Assembly (NCBI RefSeq): GCF_008704205.1
Contig: NZ_VXLC01000003.1
Location: 930,001 to 994,000, forward strand
Direction of reading: 5' to 3'
Origin: Nocardia colli
GTDB lineage: Bacteria; Actinomycetota; Actinomycetes; Mycobacteriales; Mycobacteriaceae
Length of the DNA stretch: 64,000 nucleotides
Shown here: one piece after another, positions 55,430-64,000 of the stretch
Numbering within the stretch: position 1 is the stretch's first letter
Layout: each line of letters begins with the position of its first letter
Notes under the pieces: generated by a model
The model's database searches: none
What the model was told of the DNA's origin: nothing
What the model saw: only the letters and a program-made list of their open reading frames with translations
Position numbers and translations under genes: made by a program

Positions 55430-56240
55430 CTCGACCTGGATCGCCGCGGTCGCGCGATTGCGGGCCCGCCGCGAACCCGGCGGGCTGGTGACCGTCGCGA
55501 CCGTCCGTGGGCACGCGCCCCGCCGGGCCGGTGCCAAACTCGTTGTGGGACAGACCGAGACGTGGGGATCGATCGGCGGGGGCAATATCGAGGCCGTCGC
55601 GATCGATCGGGCCCGCGAGCTGATGAACCTGCCCGATGCGGAGCCGGAACTGCTGGAATTCGCGTTGAACGACAAGGTCACCAACCGTCACGGCGTGCAG
55701 TGCTGCGGCGGAGCGGTCACCGTACTGCTCGAACCACTGCCGGTGGGCCCCGCCGTGGCGATCTTCGGGATCGGGCACGTCGGGCTGGAACTGGCACGCG
55801 TCCTGGCCCGCCACGACCTCGATCTGCATCTGATCGATACCCGCCCCGATGTACTCACCACCGAACGGCTCCGCGTGCTCGGGGATGCGGTGGCACAGAT
55901 CCACGTGCACCACACGCCGCTGCTGCCGGAGGAAGTACTCGCGGAATTACCGCCCGGAACGCACATCCTGATCATGACCCATGATCACGCCGAGGACGCC
56001 GCGCTGTGCGACGCCGCTTTGCGCGTAACGGGTCTCGGCTCGATCGGCCTGATCGGATCGGCTGCCAAATGGGCGCGGTTCCGGCAGCGCTTGGCAACCG
56101 AAGGCGGTCACGACAACACTACTATCGACCGGATCACGACGCCGATCGGTCTGACCGAGATCACCGGCAAGGAACCGGCCACGATCGCGGTGAGCGTCGC
56201 GGCAGACCTGCTCTTGACCTTTGACAAGCACCGCCACTGA
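55422..56240 (+). CDS. xdhC: XdhC-family Mo-cofactor insertion protein
   Basis: A 272-residue XdhC protein. The N-terminal XdhC/CoxI domain has GSIGGGNIE, and CCGG follows near 96. The C-terminal Rossmann domain starts FGIGHVGLELARVL. XdhC binds and sulfurates the molybdenum cofactor and delivers it to XdhB. GTG 55422 overlaps the xdhB stop by 8 bases; the longer frame is not homologous. This completes the xdhABC set. Confidence 0.93.
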
Positions 56241-56254
56241 GCGGCAGACGCCGC

Positions 56255-56284
56255 GGGCCCGACCAGCAGATGCCGGCCGGGCCC
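56255..56284. terminator. Hairpin between convergent xdhC and GTPase gene
   Basis: GGGCCCG (56255-56261) pairs with CGGGCCC (56278-56284) in the 104-base convergent gap. It may stop transcripts from both sides. Confidence 0.5.
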
Positions 56285-56344
56285 AGGCAAGGCGCACTGC
56301 GCGTCAGGCCGCCTTCCCTTCTGTGGCGGGCGAGGCCGCGCCCA

Positions 56345-57331
56345 TTACGACGCGAGGCAGGATCGCAGACCGCGGGTGAGTTCGGCGCGATCGAGGTCAC
56401 GGCCGATGAAAACGACTTTGCCGGTGTGGTTTTCGCCCTCACACGGAGCCGACGGCCGGATCTCGAAGGAGGTGTGGATGCCCTGCAGGATGAACCTGCG
56501 GGTGTCGTCCTCGACCGCGAACAGCCCCTTGATGCGGTACACGTCCTCGCCCCGTTCGGCGAGATGGGTAGCGAGCCAGGACTCCAGCGCGTGCGGATCG
56601 ATCCGGCCGTCGAGTTCGACGCCGACCGAGGTCAGGTCCGGGTCGTGCTGGTGGGTATCCTCGTCGAGCCAGTGCGGATCGCCGGCCATGGTGCGGGCCA
56701 TGTCGAACGCGCCGATACCCAGCACATCGGCAAGATCGACCGCGGCATACTCGGAGGTGATGATGTCCGCGGTGGCGTTGATCGCCCGAACCGAATCCTG
56801 CACCGCAAGAACGGATTCGGCATCGACCAGGTCGACCTTATTGATCACGATCCGGTCCGCGAAGGCGATCTGATCGAAGACCTGAGAGCCGACGCCGTGG
56901 TGATCGACCTCCGCGAGATGCGCACGCACATGCTTGGCGTCCACCAGCGTGACGATCGCGTCGAGGGCGAAGTGCCGCGCGATCTCCTCGTCCACGAAGA
57001 AGGTCTGGGCGACCGGATTGGGATCGGCCAGCCCACTGGTCTCGATGAGAATGCGATCGAAACGGTCGCTGCGCGCCAGGAGTGAATGCAGGATCTCGAT
57101 CAGGTCGGTGCGCGCGGTGCAGCACAGGCAGCAGCCATTGCTCATCTCGATGATCTTCTCGTCCGCGTTCAGGACGAGATCGTTGTCGATGGGGATCTCG
57201 CCGAATTCGTTCTCGATGACTGCGATTCGATGGCCGTGGTTGGCCGTCAGGATGTGATTGACCAGGGTGGTCTTCCCCGAACCGAGAAATCCGGTCAGGA
57301 CGGTTACCGGGATTTTGGCATTGTCAGGCAT
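56345..57331 (-). CDS. COG0523 (CobW-like) GTPase, metal chaperone
   Basis: A 328-residue G3E-family GTPase. Walker A is GFLGSGKTT (14-22), the metal motif is CxCC at Cys68-Cys70-Cys71, and NKVD and the C-terminal CobW_C domain follow. A His/Asp patch (DTHQHDPD) lies before the C-terminal domain. It should deliver Zn or another transition metal to a client enzyme using GTP. It is the last gene of the UbiX-UbiD operon and overlaps UbiD by 8 bases, so the client may be UbiD or the amidohydrolase in that operon. Confidence 0.9.
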   Translation of the reverse strand: MPDNAKIPVTVLTGFLGSGKTTLVNHILTANHGHRIAVIENEFGEIPIDNDLVLNADEKIIEMSNGCCLCCTARTDLIEILHSLLARSDRFDRILIETSGLADPNPVAQTFFVDEEIARHFALDAIVTLVDAKHVRAHLAEVDHHGVGSQVFDQIAFADRIVINKVDLVDAESVLAVQDSVRAINATADIITSEYAAVDLADVLGIGAFDMARTMAGDPHWLDEDTHQHDPDLTSVGVELDGRIDPHALESWLATHLAERGEDVYRIKGLFAVEDDTRRFILQGIHTSFEIRPSAPCEGENHTGKVVFIGRDLDRAELTRGLRSCLAS

Positions 57332-58727
57332 GAATTCCTCCGGTTGGTGTGCTCGGTGCGAGAATCAGTCGCGCATGGGCCAGCGCGTCCGCCGAGATTT
57401 CGATCCGCTTGCCGTCGAAGTCCGGGCCGCGCGTCGCGTCGAGCCCCATGCGGGATGTGATCCCGTCGCTGGTCGAGGATGGATCCAGGGGTGATCCGGG
57501 AAGTCCGTCGGCGAGCAGGATGTCGCGGTGCGGCTGGAAGTGGGTCGCCAGCGCCCACAGCACCGCCGCGTCATCAGTGAGGTCGATATCGCTGTCGACG
57601 GCGACGACTGTTTTGACGTACGGATCCCAGCCGAGCAAACCGAGCATGACCTGCCGGGCTTGTCCCGGCCTGCGTTGCCGCAGTGCTACATAGCAGTGGA
57701 AATGGGTTCCGGACGTCGGGTAGTGCACAGCGGTCACATCCGGGAACCGCGCTTTGAGCTTCTCCGCCATCTCCGACTCGCGTGGAATTCTGGCCAGGTT
57801 GAGGTGCTCTGCGGTGTTGCCGCCTTCGACGTCGAACAGGATCGGGTTCCGCCGGCGCATGATCGAGGTGACCCGAATCAGGTTGTTGGTGGACCGATTC
57901 GAGGAGTAGCCGGAGAATTCACCGAACGGGCCCTCCGCTGCGTGCGCGCCGGGGTCGATCGTGCCCTCCAACACGAAATCCGACCAGGCAGGCACCGCGA
58001 TGCCGTGCTCCGGAGTCGGTACGACCTCGAGTGGCTCACCCAGCAGGCCACCGGCGATCGAGCGTTCGTCGACCTCGTAGCCGACCCGCGCGGACGCGGC
58101 GAGCATGAACAACGGATGGCCGCCGATCACCATAGCGACCGGCATCGGCTCCCCCCGGTCCGCGTAGCGCGCCAGGATCCGCCACAGGTCTCCCCGTGAA
58201 TGCAGACTGGTCGCTAATTCGTTGGGCGAGTGGACCATCGAGCGGTGATAGCTCAGGTTTCCGGTACCGGTATCGGGATCCGCCGCGACGATGATGCCGC
58301 TGGTGATATAGGGCGCCCGGTCCGAGGCGAAGTGCCGCAGCATCGGCACCGTCGCCAGGTCGACGTCCGCGCCGGTGTGCACGACCTCGAGGATCGGCCC
58401 CGAATCGACGTGCCGCAGGGGCAGCGGCCGGGCCGCCCGCGCCGCGAACGCCTGGTGCAGACTCTCCGGTCCCACCTCGAGCAGGCGCGCGATCCGGCGG
58501 CGCGAGGCGAACACGTTGCTCACCACGGGCACGGAGACGCCATTCACCTTGCGGCACAACAGCATTTCGTCCCGGCCCCGGGCGGCGAGGGCGTAGATCA
58601 AGCCGGTGACGCCCTGATCCGCCGAGATCGCGTCGTCGACGGACAGTACGTCCTCGGGGTGTGCCGCGAGGTATTGCTCGACAAAGGCGTGCGGGTCCTG
58701 TCGTGGGGACAGCTCGGAATACGTCAT
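57324..58727 (-). CDS. ubiD: UbiD-family prFMN-dependent decarboxylase
   Basis: A 467-residue UbiD decarboxylase, which removes a carboxyl group from an aromatic or alpha,beta-unsaturated acid using prenylated FMN. Residues corresponding to the active site are visible: Asn157 and Arg162 in GNLSYHR, and Glu265 and Glu270 in EGPFGEF. ATG 58727 overlaps the UbiX stop (ATGA). UbiX makes its cofactor. The two NCS2 permeases, a deaminating amidohydrolase and the nearby xanthine dehydrogenase suggest a heteroaromatic acid as substrate, not a phenolic one. Confidence 0.93.
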   Translation of the reverse strand: MTYSELSPRQDPHAFVEQYLAAHPEDVLSVDDAISADQGVTGLIYALAARGRDEMLLCRKVNGVSVPVVSNVFASRRRIARLLEVGPESLHQAFAARAARPLPLRHVDSGPILEVVHTGADVDLATVPMLRHFASDRAPYITSGIIVAADPDTGTGNLSYHRSMVHSPNELATSLHSRGDLWRILARYADRGEPMPVAMVIGGHPLFMLAASARVGYEVDERSIAGGLLGEPLEVVPTPEHGIAVPAWSDFVLEGTIDPGAHAAEGPFGEFSGYSSNRSTNNLIRVTSIMRRRNPILFDVEGGNTAEHLNLARIPRESEMAEKLKARFPDVTAVHYPTSGTHFHCYVALRQRRPGQARQVMLGLLGWDPYVKTVVAVDSDIDLTDDAAVLWALATHFQPHRDILLADGLPGSPLDPSSTSDGITSRMGLDATRGPDFDGKRIEISADALAHARLILAPSTPTGGIHA

Positions 58728-59362
58728 CGGACGGCCCCTGCGGTCAACTGGGTGGCGGATCCCGCTCCGTGCCAACGGCGATACAGGTCGTGTTCGAGGC
58801 CGAATTGGTCGAGGATTTTGCCGCTCACGTGCGCGAGCAGGTCCTCGATGGACGCCGGCCGCTGATAGAACGCGGGCACTGGGGGCAGCACGATCGCCCC
58901 GGCTTCGGTCACGGCCGTCATATTGCGCAGGTGCACGAGGCTCAGCGGTGTCTCGCGGGTGACCAGCACCAGGCGTCGGCGCTCCTTGAGACAGACGTCG
59001 GCGGCTCGGGTGAGCAGATCATCGGAGTAGCCGTGCGCGATACCGGCCAGCGTCTTCATCGAGCAAGGCACCACGACCATGCCCATGGTGAGGAAGGATC
59101 CGGAAGCGATGGCCGCCGCGATATCCCCGCGTTGGTGATAGACGTCCGCGAGCCCGGCCAGATCGTCGGCGCGCAGGCCGGCCTCGAGGTCGAGAGTGCG
59201 GTGCGCCGCGCGGGAAACCACCAGGTGGGTCTGCACCGTGTGCAACCGGGCGAGGGCGGTGAGCAGGTGGACGGCCAGGTGCGGTGCGCTGGCGCCGGTG
59301 ACTCCGATGATCAGGCGCGGCCTGCCGGGCGGGCCGGCACCGTCTGGGTATTCGTCGGTCAT
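58724..59362 (-). CDS. ubiX: UbiX flavin prenyltransferase
   Basis: A 212-residue UbiX protein. It has GVTGASAPHLAVHLL at about 20-34, PCSMKTLAGIAHGYSDDLLTRAADV, the ETPLSLVHLRNM segment and PPVPAFYQRP near 165. UbiX prenylates FMN with dimethylallyl phosphate to make prFMN for UbiD. I start it at ATG 59362 before TDEYPDG, because longer frames are not conserved. It overlaps UbiD by 4 bases. Confidence 0.93.
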   Translation of the reverse strand: MTDEYPDGAGPPGRPRLIIGVTGASAPHLAVHLLTALARLHTVQTHLVVSRAAHRTLDLEAGLRADDLAGLADVYHQRGDIAAAIASGSFLTMGMVVVPCSMKTLAGIAHGYSDDLLTRAADVCLKERRRLVLVTRETPLSLVHLRNMTAVTEAGAIVLPPVPAFYQRPASIEDLLAHVSGKILDQFGLEHDLYRRWHGAGSATQLTAGAVR

Positions 59363-59411
59363 GACGGTCTCTCTGTGGGCGGGCTGGCTGTGGAATGGCA
59401 TGTGCGAGGGC

Positions 59412-60758
59412 CTAATCGGCCGGCCTACGCGTGGCGTCGCGATCGCGGCGACGGGCGTGGAAGACGAGATTGAGCACGACCGCCAGCACGGTGCCGGTGG
59501 CGACGCCGCTTTTGAAGAACACCTCGGCCATGGTGGGCAGTTGCTGATAGAAGCGCGGCGCGTACGCGGGAATCACACCGATGCCCAGCGACAGCATGAC
59601 GAGCATCAGGTTGCTGGACCGATCGAAATCCACCCGCGACAGAATCCGGATGCCGGAGACGGTCAACGCCCCGAAAGTGACCACCGCGGCCGCCCCGATC
59701 ACCGGTTCCGGGATCGCGGCCGCCACCCGCCCGACGGGCTGAACAATGCCCAGCACCAGCAGCAGCACCCCGACGAGCGCCACCGGATACCGGCTCCGCA
59801 CCCGGGTCAGCGCGATGAGGCCGATGTTCTGGCCGAAGGTGGTGTAGACGAAGCCATTGAACACACCGCTCGATGCCGTCATGAGGCCGTCGACGCGGAG
59901 CAGTCGGGCGATGTCGTCCGGCCCGACCGGCTTGCCCACCACCTCGCCGACGGCCAGTCCTTGTCCCGCGCCTTCGACCATCAACACGAAGACGATGACG
60001 AGAAAGAGCAGGATCGACGGAAGATGGAATTGCAAGGCGCCGAAGTGCATCGGGCTCATCATTCCCACGATCGGCCCCGCGCCGGTGTGGGCGAGGCTGC
60101 CCACACCGGTCGACCATCCGACGATCGCCCCGGCGACCAGTGCCAAGAGAATGGACAGCTGCCCGGCGATGCCACGGAACAGTCGCCGGAACACCACCAT
60201 CGAAGCCATGGTGAAACCCGCGAGCGCGAGATGGCTCAGCCGGCCGTAATCGGGATCGCCGGGATCGGACCCCGCGATGAGCCGTACTCCGACCGGGATG
60301 AGCGTCAGGCCGATGAGTGCGATGACCGTGCCGGTCACCACCGCGGGAAACAGGCTCAGCAGCTTGCTGAAGTAAGGGGCGACCAGCACCCAGATCACGC
60401 CGGCGACCAGCAGTGAGCCGTAGACGGTCGGAAGTCCCTGGTCCTGGCCGATCAGCACCATCGGCACGATGCCGCTGGATGCCGCACCGACCACCAGCGG
60501 CATCCGGATGCCGAATTTCCACAGCCCCAGCGCTTGCAGCAAGGTGCCGACGCCGGCGAGCACGAGGTCGGTGCTGACCAGGTCGGCGATCTCCGCGGCG
60601 GACAGGCCCAGGGCCGTGCCGACCACGATCGGGACCACGATGACGCCCGCGTACATGACCAGCGCGTGCTGCAGCGCCAAGAGCACCATCGACGTGAACG
60701 GCAGCCGCTCGTCGACCGGGGACGCTTCGACCGGTTCGGGCGAGTGTTCCGCTGTCAT
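59412..60758 (-). CDS. NCS2 nucleobase permease 1
   Basis: A 448-residue permease of the NCS2 uracil/xanthine family with about 14 membrane segments. The family motif reads GQNIGLIALTRVRSR. The helix-8 ESxGD motif is altered to VEGAGQG, unlike the neighbouring copy, so substrate preference probably differs. ATG 60758 overlaps the stop of permease 2. A 49-base gap separates it from UbiX. Confidence 0.9.
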   Translation of the reverse strand: MTAEHSPEPVEASPVDERLPFTSMVLLALQHALVMYAGVIVVPIVVGTALGLSAAEIADLVSTDLVLAGVGTLLQALGLWKFGIRMPLVVGAASSGIVPMVLIGQDQGLPTVYGSLLVAGVIWVLVAPYFSKLLSLFPAVVTGTVIALIGLTLIPVGVRLIAGSDPGDPDYGRLSHLALAGFTMASMVVFRRLFRGIAGQLSILLALVAGAIVGWSTGVGSLAHTGAGPIVGMMSPMHFGALQFHLPSILLFLVIVFVLMVEGAGQGLAVGEVVGKPVGPDDIARLLRVDGLMTASSGVFNGFVYTTFGQNIGLIALTRVRSRYPVALVGVLLLVLGIVQPVGRVAAAIPEPVIGAAAVVTFGALTVSGIRILSRVDFDRSSNLMLVMLSLGIGVIPAYAPRFYQQLPTMAEVFFKSGVATGTVLAVVLNLVFHARRRDRDATRRPAD

Positions 60759-62239
60759 GACAGTTCCCGACTGGTGGGCTGAGCATCGGGTGCGGGTTCG
60801 CCTGGGGCCGAACCGTTCTCCGCGGTGCTGACCGGGTGGCCTGCCTCGGCACGATCCGGGTCCGGTCGGCTCGCCTCGGCGTGGCCGGGTTGCGCGTCGT
60901 CGAGCTCCGTATGGTCGAGCTGGTCCCGCGGGATCCCGTTGAGCAGCAGATTCAGCAGGAACGCGGCGATGCCGCCGGCGGCGATGCCGCTGGTGAGCAC
61001 GGTCTGCAGCGGGCCGGGCAAGTGCGCGTAGAAGTCCGGATTTCCGACCGGCATGAGTCCGAATCCGAAAGCGATAGCCACAATCAGATGGTTTCGCGGT
61101 CGGGTGAAGTCCGCCGCCATCATGAACTTGATGCCGATCGCGCCGACGGTGCCGAACATGACCATCCCGATCCCGCCGAGTACCGGCCCCGGCAAGGAGG
61201 CGACCACCGCCCCGAGCTTGGGCATCAGGCCGATGATCACCAGGATCGCCCCTGCGGTCGCCACGACATAACGGCTCATGACCCGGGTGATGCTGACCAG
61301 TCCGACGTTCCCGCCGAACGTCACGAAGGTGAAGCTGCTGAATATCCCCGCGATCGCCGTACCCACACCGTCCGCGCGCAGTGCGCGAGCGATATCGGGT
61401 GGGCCGACCGCGCGCCCCACCACCACGCCGGTGGCCAGCGTATCGCCCGTCGACTCCACCATGTTGACCACCTGCACGACGAGCATCGGCAGAATCGCGG
61501 CGAGCACGAAGGTCGGCGTACCGAACGAAAATGGTTGTACCACACCGAATATCGGTGCGTCGGCGGTCGCGGAAAAGTCGGTCAGCCCGAGCGGCCAGGC
61601 CACCGAGGTCCCGACGACCAGCGCGATGAGAATGGCGAAGCGGCCGATGGTAGGACGAGCGACTCGCTCGAGGAGCACCACCAGCACGATGGTGCCCAGG
61701 GCGAGCAGCAATCGTTTGGCTCCGCCGTGGCCGGCCGCCGTCGCGGATCCGGCGATCAGGGTCGCCGTCTTCGGCACCAGCGAGAAGCCGATGATCGCGA
61801 TGGTCGTGCCGGTCACGATGGGCGGGAAGAACCGGGTCAGTTCGGCGAACCAGGGCGCGATCACCCAGGTGAGCACGCCGACCACGATGGTCGCGCCGAA
61901 GACCGCGGGCAGACCGGCGCTCGTGCCCACGATAATGGCCGGCGCGATACCGGTGAAGGTGGAGCCCATGACGATGGGCAGCTTGACGCCGACATTGAAC
62001 AGGCCGAGGGTCTGCAGCAAGGTGGCCAGGCCGCTGACGAAGACGTTCGCGGTGACCAGCGTGGTGATCTGGGCCGGGGACAGGCCGATGCCCAATCCGA
62101 TGACCAGCGGTAGCGTGACCATGCCCGAGTAGGCGACGATCACGTGCTGCACAGCGAGTGGAACCAGGTGGCGCAGTGGCGGGACCGTGTCGACGGGGTC
62201 TCTCGACCCTGCGGTAGCACTACGGGCGCGGAATTTCAT
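60755..62239 (-). CDS. NCS2 nucleobase permease 2
   Basis: A 494-residue NCS2 permease. It keeps the VESTGD motif on helix 8 and has GGNVGLVSITRVMSR as the second motif. After the last membrane segment it bears a charged tail of about 55 residues (HTELDDAQPGHAEAS). ATG 62239 overlaps the amidohydrolase stop (ATGA). The two unlike permeases in one operon suggest uptake of two related heterocycles or uptake and release of substrate and product. Confidence 0.9.
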   Translation of the reverse strand: MKFRARSATAGSRDPVDTVPPLRHLVPLAVQHVIVAYSGMVTLPLVIGLGIGLSPAQITTLVTANVFVSGLATLLQTLGLFNVGVKLPIVMGSTFTGIAPAIIVGTSAGLPAVFGATIVVGVLTWVIAPWFAELTRFFPPIVTGTTIAIIGFSLVPKTATLIAGSATAAGHGGAKRLLLALGTIVLVVLLERVARPTIGRFAILIALVVGTSVAWPLGLTDFSATADAPIFGVVQPFSFGTPTFVLAAILPMLVVQVVNMVESTGDTLATGVVVGRAVGPPDIARALRADGVGTAIAGIFSSFTFVTFGGNVGLVSITRVMSRYVVATAGAILVIIGLMPKLGAVVASLPGPVLGGIGMVMFGTVGAIGIKFMMAADFTRPRNHLIVAIAFGFGLMPVGNPDFYAHLPGPLQTVLTSGIAAGGIAAFLLNLLLNGIPRDQLDHTELDDAQPGHAEASRPDPDRAEAGHPVSTAENGSAPGEPAPDAQPTSRELS

Positions 62240-63651
62240 GACTGCTCCCGGCCCCACGGCATGCGCAGTGCCGTCATGCCCGCGCGGGCGACGAGTCGTT
62301 CGGCCCGGTATTGCGCCTGTGCCATCGCCGCTGCTTCGTCGACCAGCAGGCACCGGCCCTTGTCGTAGACGATTCGCCCGCCGACGATCGTGGTCTCGAC
62401 GTCCGAGCCGCGCGCCGCGTAGACCAGCGAGCTCACCGCGCGGTGCAGCGGGCGCAGATGCGGCCGGTCGAGGTCGACGACGATGATGTCGGCGAGCCGG
62501 CCCGGTTCGAGCACGCCGGCGTCGATACCGGCGTACTGCGCGCCCGCGCGGGTGGCGAGGACGAGCGCGTCTTCGGCGCGCGCGGCGGTAGGGTCCAGGG
62601 TGGCCAGCCGCTGCGCGAAGATCGACAGCTTCATCGCCTCGAACAGGTCTTGCCGGTGCCCGCAGCTGGGCCCGTCGCTGCCGAGAGCGACTGTGGCGCC
62701 GTACTTTCGGAGTTCGCCCAGCCGGATTGTGCCCGAGGCGAGATAGGCATTCGAGGCCGGATTGTGCGCGACCCCGGCGCCGGCGGCGCCGACCTGTTCG
62801 ATTTCGTGCTCGTCGAGCCAGATGGCGTGGGCCAGGGTCGCCCGGTGGTCGAGCAGACCCTCCTTGTCCAGCCATTGCACCGGCCGTAGCCCGTACTCCT
62901 CGACGTAACTCGTTGGGTCACCGCTGCTCTCGCAACAATGGGTATGCCATCGAGTGTCGAACTCCGCGGCGAGTTCGACGCAACCGCGCACCACCTCCTG
63001 ATCCACATAGGTGAGGTTCAGGGGCGCGGGCCACACTTCGACCTTCGAGCCGCGCGGGCGATGCTGCATCACTTCGCGAGTGATCGCGAGTTCGTCGGCG
63101 TTGCTGTATCGGAACAATCCCGACGGCTGGCCGCGCCGGGCCGCGATCGCGGTGCGCTCGCCGATCACTCCCCTGGCGACCGCACCGCGCAGACCGGCGT
63201 CCTCGATGACGTCGGCGACTGCGAGCGTGGTGGCCGCATCGCTTGGCGCGTAATGGTTGTCGATGACGGTGGTGGTGCCGGCGCGCAGCGCCTCGACCGC
63301 GCCGAGGCGGGCCGCCGCGACCGCGTCCTCGCGGGTCATCTCGATCGAGTAGGGCCACATGAACTCACACAGCCAGGGCACGATCGACATGCCCTCGCCC
63401 AGCCCGCGGGCCAGCGCCTGGGACAGATGGTTGTGGCCGTCGACGAAGCCGGGCAACACGGCCCGGCCGCCGCAGTCGATGACGGTGTCCGCACGCCAGT
63501 CGGCGAGTTCGGACGCGGGGCCGACCGCGACGATCCGCGAACCGGAGACGGCGACCGCGCCGGGTAGGTGGACGTTGCGGGCGTCGTCGACGGTGATCAC
63601 CGTTGCGCCGGTGAGCAGAAGATCGCAGCGTTTGGGGGATGGAGGTGCCAT
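62236..63651 (-). CDS. TrzA/AtzA-type amidohydrolase (aminohydrolase)
   Basis: A 471-residue metal-dependent hydrolase of the TrzA/AtzA/guanine-deaminase group. Metal ligands are His73 and His75 in DGHNHLSQ, a histidine in RWHTHCCE, and an Asp in GSDGPSCGHR, with EHE in the general-base region. Family members deaminate purines, 8-oxoguanine or triazines. ATG 63651 follows GAGG by 6 bases. It is the first gene of the leftward six-gene operon, so it sets the pathway's entry with the permeases. Confidence 0.9.
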   Translation of the reverse strand: MAPPSPKRCDLLLTGATVITVDDARNVHLPGAVAVSGSRIVAVGPASELADWRADTVIDCGGRAVLPGFVDGHNHLSQALARGLGEGMSIVPWLCEFMWPYSIEMTREDAVAAARLGAVEALRAGTTTVIDNHYAPSDAATTLAVADVIEDAGLRGAVARGVIGERTAIAARRGQPSGLFRYSNADELAITREVMQHRPRGSKVEVWPAPLNLTYVDQEVVRGCVELAAEFDTRWHTHCCESSGDPTSYVEEYGLRPVQWLDKEGLLDHRATLAHAIWLDEHEIEQVGAAGAGVAHNPASNAYLASGTIRLGELRKYGATVALGSDGPSCGHRQDLFEAMKLSIFAQRLATLDPTAARAEDALVLATRAGAQYAGIDAGVLEPGRLADIIVVDLDRPHLRPLHRAVSSLVYAARGSDVETTIVGGRIVYDKGRCLLVDEAAAMAQAQYRAERLVARAGMTALRMPWGREQS

Positions 63652-64000
63652 GGCCGCCTCTGCCTTTCCCAGGCGGCCGAGCCGCCTCAAATCCGTGAGC
63701 GAAGGGAGATGACTCCCGGCCAGGGCAGAACCCTGGCGATCGCCGAACGGTTTAACCCAGGATCGGGAGGTCACCGGCAGTGCGACTTGGCCGCTAGGAC
63801 CATCGCAAATACATGTAAACCTGGCACGCACTCTGCTGTCAACCCTTGATTTCGTCGCAGCCTGGTTACGCGGCGCGGAATGATAACCCACCTGAACTGC
63901 GGAAACATGAAAATTAAGCGATCGAATATTACATGCAATCTGTTGACACATTCGGGGGCCTTGTGCTGAACTCGGTGCCATCGAGTCGGCGTCGGGCCGG
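63652..64000 (-). promoter_or_regulatory. Leader and promoter of the six-gene operon
   Basis: On the minus strand, TTGACA (63837-63842) and TTTACA (63814-63819) are 17 bases apart and form a good promoter. The transcript would carry a leader of about 150 bases with two hairpins: CCAGGG/CCCTGG (63720-63736) and AGGCGGC/GCCGCCT (63671-63687). The leader could be regulatory. ATACATGTAAAC (63810) and TTACATGCAATC (63930) are similar and may be operators. No gene is seen; a TTGACA at 63943 on the plus strand may drive a gene beyond the edge. Confidence 0.5.

Noticed and set aside
63660..63690. CCGCCTGGG in the operon leader, as in ZTP (pfl) riboswitches
   Set aside because: The upstream conserved half of the ZTP motif (GGGTCGTG-like) is missing, and the match falls inside a simple AGGCGGC/GCCGCCT hairpin.

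Overview
The window looks like a chromosomal stretch of a high-GC mycolic-acid actinomycete, most likely Nocardia or a close relative. The base composition, GTG starts and ATGA/GTGA overlaps fit. So do the F420-type LLM oxidoreductases, the MmyB-type XRE regulators and a porin-like N-terminus of the MspA type. I saw no tRNA, rRNA, CRISPR array, insertion sequence or prophage gene. This is accessory metabolism and regulation, with about 55 genes and several decayed gene remnants.

Region 1 (1-16.5 kb). An SDR dehydrogenase faces an unrecognised 449-residue protein and an exported beta-lactamase-fold hydrolase. Then come an AbrB-type membrane protein, an alpha/beta hydrolase, a frameshifted DUF998-like remnant and a small secreted protein. 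Two similar IclR regulators bracket an APC permease. A sensor kinase/response regulator pair lies downstream of an aldehyde dehydrogenase and a GMC oxidoreductase.

Region 2 (16.5-30.6 kb). Two YtcJ-type amidohydrolases and a deiminase, two of the three being predicted exported lipoproteins, are followed by a MarR/FAD-oxidase divergon. Next is a run of secreted proline- or glycine-rich proteins. Three of these share an exact CxxWx4Px3C motif, and one carries a serine/threonine-rich beta domain of possible pore-forming type.

Region 3 (30.6-48.6 kb). This is a regulator-dense block of TetR, XRE, LysR, cupin, FAD oxidase, MFS, a PNPOx-reductase fusion, SDR, SnoaL-like, LLM and peptide deformylase genes. 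Operators can be read directly: four ATACG-N4-CGTAT sites, two TTTGTA palindromes, and three related 18-mers linking a TetR gene to an SDR gene 3.5 kb away. Three loci (one intact XRE gene and two decayed remnants) keep an identically spaced palindrome-promoter-GTG arrangement.

Region 4 (48.6-64 kb). This is a purine or N-heterocycle module. A LysR regulator, an adenine-deaminase-like protein, a YitT-like membrane protein and xanthine dehydrogenase XdhABC run rightward. They converge on a tightly overlapping leftward operon: amidohydrolase, two NCS2 nucleobase permeases, UbiX, UbiD and a COG0523 GTPase. The combination suggests uptake, hydroxylation, deamination and prFMN-dependent decarboxylation of a heteroaromatic compound. 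It is the best candidate here for an undescribed pathway.
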